A stretch of DNA of 64,000 bases from Candidatus Pseudomonas phytovorans (GTDB lineage: Bacteria > Pseudomonadota > Gammaproteobacteria > Pseudomonadales > Pseudomonadaceae): NCBI GenBank assembly GCA_029202525.1, contig CP119325.1, positions 633,001 through 697,000 of the forward strand, read 5' to 3'. The translations under genes were made by a program, and so were the position numbers. Positions 17,846 to 26,772 of this stretch are shown piece after piece. Every line of letters begins with the position of its first letter. Position 1 is the stretch's first letter. The notes under the pieces were generated by a model. That model was given only the letters and a program-made list of their open reading frames with translations, had not been told where the DNA came from and searched no databases.

Positions 17846-18066
17846 GCTAGAAACCGGGGGTCGCCAGAAAATAGCCGCGCATTCTAACAGGCATGGGGCG
17901 GTTGTGGCGCGACCGTCTGACGTCTGGGTCAGACTTTTGTCTTTCCCATTATTAGTGCGGCTAATGCTACTAGAGGAAAAAATCATATTTGCCGGTTCCT
18001 CTCGTTTCGAGCAGGATGCACGACAAAATACGTCGGGATGCTACGCCCGCAATACATGTATAAAAG

Positions 18067-18081
18067 TGAAAATCATTTTCA
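18067..18081. promoter_or_regulatory. Fur box upstream of the GGDEF-EAL gene
   Basis: TGAAAATCATTTTCA is a perfect 7-1-7 palindrome and matches the Fur core TGATAAT-N-ATTATCA at 12 of 14 positions. It lies 58 bp before the TTG start of the c-di-GMP gene and about 220 bp before the divergent rep start. Fur control of the c-di-GMP enzyme is inferred. Confidence 0.6.
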
Positions 18082-18138
18082 TTAATGCAGTAGCATACCG
18101 GCAGATCTCGTTGCACCGTGAAGTCCTAAGGAGCCCGC

Positions 18139-19806
18139 TTGTCCACGCCTGTCGAACCTTTGCGTTTGCTGCTGTTGGCTGATGAGCCGCAATGGGCTGC
18201 CTTGCTGCACGCATGCATGCCTGCGCTGAGCGGCACTGCCGTGCTGCTGACCGCGCCTGACTGGGATGCGGTCGATAGCCTGTTCAGCCATGATCGCCAG
18301 GCCGTGGTGCTGGCAACCCAGGCCCTGCAGCCGGTGCCCGGGCGCTGCGACCTGCCGACCATCCTGCTGCTTGACCACGAGCCCGAGGTGGCGCCCAGCG
18401 CCGTCAGCGACTGGCTGGTACGCGACCAGCTCAATGCCGACAGCTTGCGCCGCTCGCTACGCCATGTGCGTGAACGTGGGGTACTGGTGGCCACCTTGCA
18501 ACGCCTGGCCGAACAGGACCCATTGACCGGCATCGCCAACCGCCAGGGCTTTCAGGCCTTGCTGACCGCGCGCCTGGCCGAGAACGAGGGCCGTGGCATT
18601 GCCTTGGGCCACCTGGACCTGGACAACTTCCGCCACGTCAACGATGCGCTCGGCCACCAGAGCGGCGATCGCCTGATCCTGCAAGTGGTGGCGCGGCTGC
18701 AAAACCAGCTCGAGGCTGGCGACCAGCTGGCGCGCCTGGGCAGCGACGAATTCGCCTTGCTGATCGACACCCGCCGCGACGCCAACCGTGCCGAATGGAT
18801 TGCCGAGCGCATCATCGAGGCCTTGGCCGAACCCTACTGGATCGAGGGCGAGAGCCTGCTGCTGGGCTGCAGCCTGGGCTTGGCCCATGCCCGCGCGCAG
18901 AGCGGTGCCGACCCGCTGATGTGGCATGCGCACATTGCCATGCGCCAGGCCAAGGGCAGCCAGGGCTGTACCTTCCATGTGTTCAACGAACGCATCAACC
19001 GTAACGCCCGCAGCCTGGCCGACCTGGAAAGCGAGCTGCGTCGTGCGCTGCGCCGTGACGAGCTGGAGCTGCACTATCAGCCGCGGCTCGACCTGGCCGA
19101 CGGGCGCATCGTTGGCCTGGAGGCGCTGGTGCGCTGGCGTCATGCCGAACGCGGGCTGCTACCGCCCAGCGAGTTTGTGCCCCTGGCCGAGCAGAGCGGG
19201 CTGATCGTGCCCTTGGGCTACTGGGTGATTTCCCGCGCCCTGCGCGATATGCAGGCGCTGTGCGAGCGTGGCCTGGAACCGCTGCACATGGCGGTCAACC
19301 TGAGCTTCCGCCAGTTCCAGGACAGTCAGCTGCTGGCCACGCTGAGCCGCCTGATCCTTGAGCATGGTGTGGACGCCCGCTGGCTGGAGTTCGAACTGAC
19401 CGAAACGGCGGTGATGCGCCGCAACGAGCTGGTGCGCCAGACCATGGATGCCCTTGGCCGCCTGGGTGTGCGCTTCTCGCTAGACGATTTCGGCACCGGG
19501 TTTTCTTCGTTCGTGCACCTGAACAGCTTGCCGATCACCTTGCTCAAGGTGGACCGCAGCTTTGTGGCTGAAATGGAAATGCGCGAGGAGAACCGCAAGC
19601 TGGTGCACGCCATGATCAACCTGGCGCACAACCTCAACCTTGAGGTGGTGGCTGAAGGGGTGGAGAGCGAAGAGCAGCTGGCGTTGTTGCGCGGGTTCGG
19701 TTGCGATCAGGTGCAGGGCTTTCTGGTCAGCAAGCCGTTGCCGGTGGACGAATTGATGACGTTCTTGCTGCAGGCGCCCGGCCGCAAGCTGGAAGCTGTC
19801 CTCTAG
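18139..19806 (+). CDS. GGDEF-EAL c-di-GMP protein, probably a phosphodiesterase (ProE-like)
   Basis: A 555-residue cytoplasmic protein. Residues 1-120 resemble a degenerate receiver-like domain with no obvious phosphorylation site. The GGDEF domain (about 125-285) has GSDEF at 201-205 in place of GGDEF, so cyclase activity is doubtful. The EAL domain (about 300-550) keeps E328-A-L in VGLEALVRW, the DDFGTG loop and other metal-binding residues, so it should hydrolyse c-di-GMP. The same position next to rep holds PA5295/ProE in P. aeruginosa, a phosphodiesterase that limits exopolysaccharide. Start TTG 18139 follows AAGGAG. A Fur-box match upstream suggests iron control. Confidence 0.85.
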   Translation: MSTPVEPLRLLLLADEPQWAALLHACMPALSGTAVLLTAPDWDAVDSLFSHDRQAVVLATQALQPVPGRCDLPTILLLDHEPEVAPSAVSDWLVRDQLNADSLRRSLRHVRERGVLVATLQRLAEQDPLTGIANRQGFQALLTARLAENEGRGIALGHLDLDNFRHVNDALGHQSGDRLILQVVARLQNQLEAGDQLARLGSDEFALLIDTRRDANRAEWIAERIIEALAEPYWIEGESLLLGCSLGLAHARAQSGADPLMWHAHIAMRQAKGSQGCTFHVFNERINRNARSLADLESELRRALRRDELELHYQPRLDLADGRIVGLEALVRWRHAERGLLPPSEFVPLAEQSGLIVPLGYWVISRALRDMQALCERGLEPLHMAVNLSFRQFQDSQLLATLSRLILEHGVDARWLEFELTETAVMRRNELVRQTMDALGRLGVRFSLDDFGTGFSSFVHLNSLPITLLKVDRSFVAEMEMREENRKLVHAMINLAHNLNLEVVAEGVESEEQLALLRGFGCDQVQGFLVSKPLPVDELMTFLLQAPGRKLEAVL

Positions 19807-19900
19807 GGCCTTTTCGCGGGTAAACCCGCTCCCACAGGTACTGCGCAGGGTCTGAATTTTTTGCAGTAATTGTGGGAGCGGGTTCACCCGCGAAGAGGCC
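19807..19900. repeat. REP inverted pair
   Basis: Two inverted REP copies (CGCGGGTAAACCCGCTCCCACA and its inverse) between two convergent genes; likely forms a shared transcript end. Confidence 0.85.
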
Positions 19901-19906
19901 GTGAAG

Positions 19907-21295
19907 TCAGGCCGAAGCAGCAGCCTCTGCGCGAATCCCCGCCTTGCGCATTAGCCGTTTCATCCGCCACTCAAAGCCAAAGGTCAGTGCCACTGCCGCA
20001 CACGCCAGCCCCAACGCCAACCCCCACCAGATCCCGACTGCGCCACCGCCCAGGTTGAATGCGAACAACCAGGCACTCGGTGCTCCCACCAGCCAATAGC
20101 AGCACAGGCCGATCAGGAATGTTGTCTTGGCATCCTTCAGGCCGCGTATCGAGCCCATTGCGATGGTCTGCATGCCATCGAACAATTCGAACCAGGCCGC
20201 AACCATCACCAGTTGCACCGCCAGCTGGTAGATCGCAGCAAAACCAGGGTCGTTGCGGTCAATAAACAACCCCACCAGCGCATCGGGCAGCAACAGGAAC
20301 AGTGCGGCGAAAGCAAACATGATGGTCGCGCCGAAGCTGATGCCCACACGCCCGGCGCTGCGCGCCGCCAGCAGGTTACCGGCGCCGTAGTACAGCCCCA
20401 CGCGCATGGTCACCGCATATGACAACCCAGTCGGCACCATGAACGCCGTGGACACGATCTGCAGGGCAATCTGATGTGCCGCAAGCTCCGTGCTGCCCAG
20501 TACGCCCATGCACAGCGCGGCGAAGGCGAACAGGCCCACTTCCACCATATAAGTGCCGCCAATCGGCAGGCCCAGCCGCCACAGCTCACGCAGCGCTGGG
20601 AGCGACGGGCGTGACAGGCCCTTGCGCAAAGGGTAGGCGGCATAGGCCGAATGCCAGCGGATGTACAGCGCAAGGGCGATGGCCATGCCCGTCGACACCA
20701 CCGCAGTGACCAGGCCGATGCCCATCAGGCCCAGCTTGGGCAGGCCGAACATGCCCTCAAGCATGGCGACGTTGAGCAGATAGTTGAGCACCGTGCCGAT
20801 CACACTGATGACCATCACCGGGGTCGAGCGGCCAAGGGCGCTGGTAAAACCGCGCAAGGCCATGAAGGTCAGGTAGCTGGGCAAGGCCAGTGGCAGCAGG
20901 GTGAGAAATTCTGCGGCCGAAGCAACGTTTTCGGGCTGTTGCCCAAACATCAGCAACACAGGCTCAAGGTTCCACAACGCCAGTGCGGCGACCAGTGCCA
21001 GGCCCCAAGCCAACCACAGGCCGTTCTGCGCCAGGCGGGTAGCACCTTCGATGTCGTTGGCGCCCTTGCGAATTGCGACCAGGGTGCCGACCGCAGCGAT
21101 TACGCCCAGGCAGAAGATCGACACGAACGAGTAGCTCGCCGCGCCCAGGCCGCCACCGGCCAGCGCCTGCGGGCTGATGCGGGCCATCATCAGGGTGTCG
21201 GTCAACACCATCAGCATGTGCGCCAACTGCGAGGCAATCAGCGGCCCGGCCAGGCGCAGCAAAGCCTTGAGTTCTGTGGTGGGCGCGACGTGCAT
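19907..21295 (-). CDS. MATE-family efflux transporter (NorM-like)
   Basis: A 462-residue inner-membrane protein with about 12 hydrophobic helices. The N-terminal helix motif RLAGPLIASQLAHMLMVLTD and two-fold repeat arrangement fit the NorM branch of the MATE exporters, which use sodium or proton gradients to expel cationic drugs and dyes. ATG 21295. The divergent LysR gene has a strong palindrome between the two start codons and may control it. Drug range is not predictable from sequence. Confidence 0.88.
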   Translation of the reverse strand: MHVAPTTELKALLRLAGPLIASQLAHMLMVLTDTLMMARISPQALAGGGLGAASYSFVSIFCLGVIAAVGTLVAIRKGANDIEGATRLAQNGLWLAWGLALVAALALWNLEPVLLMFGQQPENVASAAEFLTLLPLALPSYLTFMALRGFTSALGRSTPVMVISVIGTVLNYLLNVAMLEGMFGLPKLGLMGIGLVTAVVSTGMAIALALYIRWHSAYAAYPLRKGLSRPSLPALRELWRLGLPIGGTYMVEVGLFAFAALCMGVLGSTELAAHQIALQIVSTAFMVPTGLSYAVTMRVGLYYGAGNLLAARSAGRVGISFGATIMFAFAALFLLLPDALVGLFIDRNDPGFAAIYQLAVQLVMVAAWFELFDGMQTIAMGSIRGLKDAKTTFLIGLCCYWLVGAPSAWLFAFNLGGGAVGIWWGLALGLACAAVALTFGFEWRMKRLMRKAGIRAEAAASA

Positions 21296-21383
21296 GGGGG
21301 CTGTCCTTCTTCCTGGGGTGATGAACGAATCGCGATTCTGAGGCTTCGGTCAACTTTGCACAAAAGGATAAAAGCGATAGTTA

Positions 21384-21402
21384 GCATGAGTTTGACTCAT
21401 GC
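21384..21402. promoter_or_regulatory. LysR-type operator GCATGAGT-TTG-ACTCATGC
   Basis: A perfect 8-bp inverted repeat with a 3-bp centre, containing the T-N11-A form of LysR sites, sits between the divergent MATE and LysR genes, 89 bp from the MATE start and 51 bp from the LysR start. Confidence 0.6.
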
Positions 21403-21452
21403 ATATATGCTCCTCGGTGATTCACCTCCCACGCTTATATTGCAGGTGCCTC

Positions 21453-22379
21453 ATGTCACGCCAGCTACCACCGTTGTATGCACTGCGCGCATTCGAAGCG
21501 GCTGCGCGGCTTAGCTCCTTCACTCGTGCCGGCCAGGAGCTGTCGATTACCCAAAGCGCCGTCAGCCGGCATATCCGCACGCTGGAAGAGCATTTTGCCT
21601 GCCGCTTGTTCGTGCGCAGTGGCCGCAGCCTGCAGCTGACCGAAGCGGGGCGGGTGCTGTTGCCGGGCGTGCGTGAAGGCTTCGCGGCGTTTGAACGGGC
21701 CTGCGAAACCTTGTGCGGCGAAGATGACATCTTGCGCATGAAGGCACCCTCGACCCTGACCATGCGCTGGTTACTGGCGTGCCTGAGCCGTTTTCGTCAC
21801 CTGCAGCCGGGCAATGAAGTGCAACTGACCAGCGCCTGGATGGACGTCGACCATGTGGACTTCAACCAGGAACCCTTCGATTGCGCTGTATTGCTCAGCG
21901 ACGGGGTGTTCCCGGCAGACTGGGAAGTACGCAAGCTGTTTCCGGAGCTGCTGATCCCGGTCGGTGCACCGGACCTGCTCGACGAAGAGCCTTGGGATGT
22001 TTGCCGGCTTGCCAGCATCGAGTTGCTGCACCCCACGGTAGACAAGCGTGACTGGCGGGAATGGCTGGCGCGTATGGGGCTTGGCGACAAGGTGTCGCTC
22101 AAGGGTGGGCAGGTCTTCGACACCCTGGAACTGGGCATGATTGCCGCTGCGCGGGGCTACGGAATTTCCATGGGCGATTTGCTGATGGTGGCCGATGACG
22201 TGGCGCAGAAGCGCTTGAGCCTGCCCTGGCCGACGGCGGTACCCAGCGGGATGGATTACTACCTGGTGTGGCCGCGCACCCGGCGTGGAGGCGAGCGGTT
22301 GCAGCGCCTGAGTGATTTTCTGGCAGGCGAGGTGGCGGCGATGGATTTGCCGGATGTGGAAATCCTGCCGCCTCTCTGA
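21453..22379 (+). CDS. LysR-family regulator (GcvA-like)
   Basis: A 308-residue LysR regulator. The N-terminal winged helix (PLYALRAFEAAARLSSFTRA, then LSITQSAVSRHIRTLEEHF) is followed by a ligand domain of normal length. The GcvA-like opening (LPPLYALRAFEAAAR) places it among regulators that often act on a divergent operon. I use ATG 21453; upstream in-frame residues lie in the operator region. The divergent MATE exporter is the most likely target. Confidence 0.85.
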   Translation: MSRQLPPLYALRAFEAAARLSSFTRAGQELSITQSAVSRHIRTLEEHFACRLFVRSGRSLQLTEAGRVLLPGVREGFAAFERACETLCGEDDILRMKAPSTLTMRWLLACLSRFRHLQPGNEVQLTSAWMDVDHVDFNQEPFDCAVLLSDGVFPADWEVRKLFPELLIPVGAPDLLDEEPWDVCRLASIELLHPTVDKRDWREWLARMGLGDKVSLKGGQVFDTLELGMIAAARGYGISMGDLLMVADDVAQKRLSLPWPTAVPSGMDYYLVWPRTRRGGERLQRLSDFLAGEVAAMDLPDVEILPPL

Positions 22380-22388
22380 TCGCCTGTC

Positions 22389-22484
22389 CCGGCCCTTTCG
22401 CGGGCTCGCCCGCTCCCACAGGTTTATCGTATGCCTTGAACCGACACAGTCCCTGTGGGAGCGGGCAAGCCCGCGAAGAGGCCG
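22389..22484. repeat. REP inverted pair
   Basis: Inverted REP copies between the convergent LysR and hglS genes; positioned as a bidirectional transcript end. Confidence 0.85.
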
Positions 22485-22491
22485 GCAAGCC

Positions 22492-23886
22492 TTACATCGA
22501 GCCCAGGTTCAACGCCTGCGCACACGCCTGCAGCGAGCGGCGTTCGCTTTGCGCATACAGTGCCAGCTCATCCTGCACCTGCAGCCCCAGCGCCGTTTCA
22601 AAGGCATCGCGGTTGGCATTGCTGCCGTACTCGGCCTGTGCATCGTCGCCCAGGTTGGACTGGAAGATGCCCGCTGCGCTCACTGGCAGGAAGTCCTCGT
22701 ACACCAGCGCCTCGAAATGCACATGGCCTGCGTCGATCAGCCCTTGCAGGGTGCTCGGGCGGCCACTCTGGTCGCGCGCAGCCAGGCCTTTCTCAGTGGC
22801 GAAGTAGCGGAAGTACGCCAGGCCCTGTTCACGCATCTGCGCCAGGTCATCCGGGAATTCGGCAAAGGTATCTTTGAGCAATGCCATGTAACGCTCGGCA
22901 TTTGCCTCGGCCGGTGCGCCACCCAAGGCAGCGCGGGTGGCGTCGAGCAGCTTGTCGTACAGCTGGCGACCTTTCGGCGTCAGGGCCGCGCCACGTTGCT
23001 CTATCTCGCCAAAGCGCGCGGTGTGGCTGCCTTCGCTACCTTGCTGGTCGCTGAACGCGACCCTTTCCTGCAAGGCCTTGAAGCTGGTCTGGCGCAGCAG
23101 GATCGGGTGGCGGCGGGTGGGCGGGCCTTCTACCACGGCTTTCGGCGGGATGCCCTTGGCCGGCATGCCCAGCTGGATCGCATCGATGTCCAGGGTGCGT
23201 GGGGTCAGGTGGTTGATGTGCGGGCCCTTGAAGGCCACCACATCGGCAATCAGGCGGTGCTGGTCATGCAGTTGCTGGTACTGCTGGGCGGTGACGGTGG
23301 CGTCATGGTGCCAGCGGAAGGTGTGCAGCGCTTCCTGCACAAACGCTTCGGCATCTGCAGCGTTCAGGCCGCCATCGCGCTCGCACTGGGAGATCAGTTC
23401 AAGGGCGCGGGTGGTAAAGATCTGGCGCTTGGCCAGGATGCCCTGGGCCAGCTCGCGCAGCTGCGGGTTGTCGATCAGCTCCAGGCGCAGCAGCGAGGTG
23501 AACACCCGGAACGGGCTGATGTGCAGCGACTGCTCGTGCACCGCGCGGAACGCGGTGGAGTGCACCGGCACGCCGGCGGAGCTGAGGTCGTAGTAGCCGA
23601 CCGGCTGCATGCCCATGACCGCGAACAGCCGTGCGATGGTGGCCAGTTCCTCGGCGGTACCGACGCGGATGGCGCCGTGGCGTTCGTGGTCCAGGCGCTC
23701 GATTTCGCCGGTCCAGCGCAGAGCTTCGGCAACCTGGGGCTGCTGGGCCATGACCTGCTGGTTGATTTCGCTCACCAGCTCCAGCAGCGTGCCGTACAGC
23801 GGCACTTCCTGTTTGTACATGAGCGACATGGCGGCAGAGAACTGCGCGCGGATGCTGTCTGGGCTGACGAAATCGTGGGCGGGCAT
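22492..23886 (-). CDS. hglS: 2-oxoadipate dioxygenase/decarboxylase (D-2-hydroxyglutarate synthase)
   Basis: A 464-residue DUF1338 (YdcJ) protein. The metal-binding residues reported for the P. putida enzyme (PP_5260), His70, His226 and Glu294, are all present here at exactly those positions, with Arg74 nearby. The family converts 2-oxoadipate plus O2 to D-2-hydroxyglutarate and CO2, a late step of D-lysine catabolism. ATG 23886 gives the canonical MPAHDFVSPDSIRAQFS start. It neighbours a LysR regulator and the amaAB genes, which supply 2-aminoadipate upstream in the pathway. This fits a lysine-catabolism cluster. Confidence 0.95.
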   Translation of the reverse strand: MPAHDFVSPDSIRAQFSAAMSLMYKQEVPLYGTLLELVSEINQQVMAQQPQVAEALRWTGEIERLDHERHGAIRVGTAEELATIARLFAVMGMQPVGYYDLSSAGVPVHSTAFRAVHEQSLHISPFRVFTSLLRLELIDNPQLRELAQGILAKRQIFTTRALELISQCERDGGLNAADAEAFVQEALHTFRWHHDATVTAQQYQQLHDQHRLIADVVAFKGPHINHLTPRTLDIDAIQLGMPAKGIPPKAVVEGPPTRRHPILLRQTSFKALQERVAFSDQQGSEGSHTARFGEIEQRGAALTPKGRQLYDKLLDATRAALGGAPAEANAERYMALLKDTFAEFPDDLAQMREQGLAYFRYFATEKGLAARDQSGRPSTLQGLIDAGHVHFEALVYEDFLPVSAAGIFQSNLGDDAQAEYGSNANRDAFETALGLQVQDELALYAQSERRSLQACAQALNLGSM

Positions 23887-23992
23887 CGCTAGCTTCCTGG
23901 TTGGGTTCGGACGCTTACATGAAAGCTGGGAATGCACTTGGCTCACAAGCGAAAAAAAGTGGGTGTGTCATTCCTTTTTTGATCGACCTCAA

Positions 23993-24089
23993 GGGCCCTT
24001 TCGCGGGCATGCCCGCTCCCACAGAGGCCGTGCACAGTCTGAACCTTGTGCAGTACCTTGTGGGAGCGGGCGTGCCCGCGAAGAGGCCC
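23993..24089. repeat. REP inverted pair
   Basis: Inverted REP copies (GGGCATGCCCGCTCCCACAG and GTGGGAGCGGGCGTGCCCGC) upstream of hglS and at the end of the LysR gene. Confidence 0.85.
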
Positions 24090-24980
24090 TCAAGCCGATA
24101 GCTGCTCGCGAATCCACTCAACCAACGCCCTCACCTTGGGTACCTCCGCCGCGTGTTCGGCATACGCCAGGTAATGCGCCCCCGCACTGCGCATCGCATG
24201 GTTCCACGGCACCACCAGGCTACCGTCAGCCAGCTCCTTCGCCGCCAGGTAACGCGGCACCAGCGCCACCCCACACCCAGCCTGCGCCGCACTCAACGCC
24301 ATATAGAACGTATCGAAGCGCGGCCCATGGTAGGCGCTGACGCTTTGCAGGTCCTGCTCCAGGAACCACTCATGCCAGGCCTCGGGCCGTGACGTACTCT
24401 GCAACAGCACCAGATCGGCCAGTTCCTCGGCACCGCCCAGCTCCCGCCCGGCCAGCAGCTCCGGCGCACACACCGGCACTACCTCTTCGCGGAACAACTC
24501 CACGCACGTGGCTCCCGGCCATGTGCCCTGGCCATAGAAGAAAACCACGTCTGCCGAGCCCTGCAGCAGGGCGAACGGCTCCATCTCGTTGCGGATGTCC
24601 AGGTGGATGTTGGTGTGGCGCTTTCCAAAACCCTTGAGGTGCGGGATCAACCAACGCACGCCAAAACTCGGTTGAGTAGCTACCTTCAATATCTCGGTCT
24701 GCTCGCCGTAGGTGAGTACGTAGCGGCTGGACATGTCAACTTGCGTGAGGATCTTGTTGACCTCGGCCAGGTACAGGCTGCCTGCCGGGGTCAATTGCAG
24801 GCGCCGGCGGATGCGCAGGAACAGGTGGTGACGCAGCATGTCTTCCAGCTGCGCCACCTGCTTGCTGACGGCACTCTGCGTAAGGTGCAGTTCTTCGGCG
24901 GCACGGGTAAAGCTTAAATGGCGGGCTGCAGCTTCAAAGCACTGCAGGGCGGTCATGGAAGGCACCAGGCGTTTGGACAT
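24090..24980 (-). CDS. LysR-family regulator of the ama genes (predicted)
   Basis: A 296-residue LysR regulator of the GcvA type (RLVPSMTALQCFEAAARHLS, helix-turn-helix LTQSAVSKQVAQLED). ATG 24980. It is divergent from amaB across a 135-bp region that contains an ATCATT-N9-AATGAT dyad. This arrangement suggests it senses a lysine-pathway intermediate (pipecolate, piperideine carboxylate or 2-aminoadipate) and regulates amaB-amaA and perhaps hglS. The effector is inferred only. Confidence 0.83.
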   Translation of the reverse strand: MSKRLVPSMTALQCFEAAARHLSFTRAAEELHLTQSAVSKQVAQLEDMLRHHLFLRIRRRLQLTPAGSLYLAEVNKILTQVDMSSRYVLTYGEQTEILKVATQPSFGVRWLIPHLKGFGKRHTNIHLDIRNEMEPFALLQGSADVVFFYGQGTWPGATCVELFREEVVPVCAPELLAGRELGGAEELADLVLLQSTSRPEAWHEWFLEQDLQSVSAYHGPRFDTFYMALSAAQAGCGVALVPRYLAAKELADGSLVVPWNHAMRSAGAHYLAYAEHAAEVPKVRALVEWIREQLSA

Positions 24981-24999
24981 AGCGGTCTCTGCGACTCAA

Positions 25000-25020
25000 A
25001 TCATTACCTGACGGAATGAT
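25000..25020. promoter_or_regulatory. ATCATT-N9-AATGAT dyad, likely LysR operator
   Basis: Perfect 6-bp inverted repeat 20 bp from the LysR start and 96 bp before amaB. A TGATC...CTGATC direct repeat follows at about 25052-25075. Both lie in the divergent control region. Confidence 0.5.
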
Positions 25021-25115
25021 ATGCGGAATAAAGGTCGTTTGTTGTACCTATGTGATCGGATTAATACTGATCCACATCATTTTTCCACCCCATCACCGAT
25101 GTAGGAGATGCACAA

Positions 25116-26606
25116 ATGGTTGCTGGATTGCTCGAGCGCCTTGGCGTTGCCGCCGAGGCTTACACCCAGGGCGACTACCCTGTTCACACGCCGATCGACG
25201 GCAGCCAGATCGCCTCGGTGAAATTGCTCGGCAAGGCCGAGACCATCGCCCGCATCGATCAGGCCCAGAGCGCCTTCGACGCCTGGCGCACTGTGCCGGC
25301 CCCGCGCCGTGGCGAACTGGTGCGCCTGTTCGGCGAAGTGCTGCGTGAGCACAAGGCCGACCTGGGCGAGCTGGTCTCGATCGAAGCCGGCAAGATCACC
25401 CAGGAAGGCCTGGGCGAAGTGCAGGAAATGATCGACATCTGCGACTTCGCCGTTGGCTTGTCGCGCCAGCTGTACGGCCTGACCATCGCCTCCGAGCGCC
25501 CGGGCCACCACATGCGTGAAACCTGGCACCCCCTGGGCGTGGTTGGCGTGATCAGCGCCTTCAACTTCCCGGTTGCCGTGTGGGCCTGGAACACCGCTCT
25601 GGCCCTGGTGGCCGGTAACTCGGTGGTATGGAAACCGTCTGAAAAGACCCCGCTGACCGCCTTGGCTTGCCAAGCGCTGTTCGAAAAAGCCCTGAAAGCC
25701 TTCGGCGACGCTCCGGCTGGCCTGGCGCAACTGGTCATCGGCGGCCGTGAAGCCGGCGAAGCCATGGTCGATGACCCGCGTGTACCGCTGGTCAGCGCCA
25801 CCGGCAGCACCCGCATGGGGCGCGAAGTCGGCCCACGTGTGGCTGCCCGCTTCGGCCGCAGCATCCTCGAACTGGGCGGCAACAACGCCATGATCCTGGC
25901 CCCGAGCGCCGACCTGGACCTGGCCGTGCGCGGCATCCTGTTCTCGGCTGTCGGCACCGCCGGCCAGCGTTGCACCACCCTGCGCCGCCTGATCGTGCAC
26001 CGCTCGCTCAAGGACGAAGTGGTTGCCCGCGTCAAAGCTGCCTACGGCAAAGTGCGTATCGGTGACCCACGCAAGGACAACCTGGTAGGCCCGCTGATCG
26101 ACAAGCTGTCGTTCGACGCCATGCAAGGCGCGCTGGCCAAGGCTCGCGACGAAGGCGGCCAGGTGTTTGGTGGCGAGCGTAAGCTGGCTGACCAGTACCC
26201 GAACGCCTACTACGTGTCGCCTGCCATCGCCGAAATGCCGGCGCAAAGCGACGTGGTGCGCCACGAAACCTTCGCCCCGATCCTCTACGTGCTGGCCTAC
26301 GACGATTTCGAAGAAGCCCTGCGCCTGAACAACGAAGTGCCACAAGGCCTGTCGTCGTGCATCTTCACTACCGATATCCGTGAGGCCGAACGCTTCCAGA
26401 GTGCTTCGGGCAGCGACTGCGGCATCGCCAACGTCAACATCGGCACCAGCGGCGCCGAGATCGGCGGTGCGTTTGGTGGCGAGAAGGAAACGGGCGGTGG
26501 TCGTGAGTCGGGTTCGGATGCCTGGAAAGGCTACATGCGTCGCCAGACCAACACCGTGAACTACTCGCGCGAGCTGCCGCTGGCGCAGGGTATCGTGTTC
26601 GACTGA
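25116..26606 (+). CDS. amaB: 2-aminoadipate-6-semialdehyde (piperideine-6-carboxylate) dehydrogenase
   Basis: A 496-residue ALDH7-type dehydrogenase. Glu252 in LELGGNN and catalytic Cys286 in GQRCTTLRRL are present, with PxxAFNFP-like SAFNFPVAVW at 148-157. It oxidises 2-aminoadipate semialdehyde, in equilibrium with piperideine-6-carboxylate, to L-2-aminoadipate in the pipecolate branch of lysine breakdown. It matches P. putida AmaB (PP_5258). ATG 25116 with GGAGATG upstream. amaA follows on the same strand, with a REP pair between. Confidence 0.95.
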   Translation: MVAGLLERLGVAAEAYTQGDYPVHTPIDGSQIASVKLLGKAETIARIDQAQSAFDAWRTVPAPRRGELVRLFGEVLREHKADLGELVSIEAGKITQEGLGEVQEMIDICDFAVGLSRQLYGLTIASERPGHHMRETWHPLGVVGVISAFNFPVAVWAWNTALALVAGNSVVWKPSEKTPLTALACQALFEKALKAFGDAPAGLAQLVIGGREAGEAMVDDPRVPLVSATGSTRMGREVGPRVAARFGRSILELGGNNAMILAPSADLDLAVRGILFSAVGTAGQRCTTLRRLIVHRSLKDEVVARVKAAYGKVRIGDPRKDNLVGPLIDKLSFDAMQGALAKARDEGGQVFGGERKLADQYPNAYYVSPAIAEMPAQSDVVRHETFAPILYVLAYDDFEEALRLNNEVPQGLSSCIFTTDIREAERFQSASGSDCGIANVNIGTSGAEIGGAFGGEKETGGGRESGSDAWKGYMRRQTNTVNYSRELPLAQGIVFD

Positions 26607-26621
26607 TCGATTGATGCTGCA

Positions 26622-26742
26622 GGGCCGGGGGCCTCGCCCCCGGTTCGCGGGCACGCCCGCTCCCACAGGATCTCCACTGCCTTTGAGGTCTGTGTGGTCC
26701 CTGTGGGAGCGGGCGTGCCCGCGAATGGGCTGCAAAGCAGCC
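26622..26742. repeat. REP inverted pair between amaB and amaA
   Basis: Inverted REP copies plus an outer GGGCTGCAAAGCAGCCC hairpin separate amaB from amaA within the presumed operon, where they could set different transcript levels for the two genes. Confidence 0.85.
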
Positions 26743-26772
26743 CCAACAAGAACAAATTGCTGGAGCCGGGCC

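Noticed and set aside
16103..17887. 594-codon open frame antisense to rep
   Set aside because: Shadow of the Rep helicase frame; the translation is Val/His/Gln-rich and matches no family.
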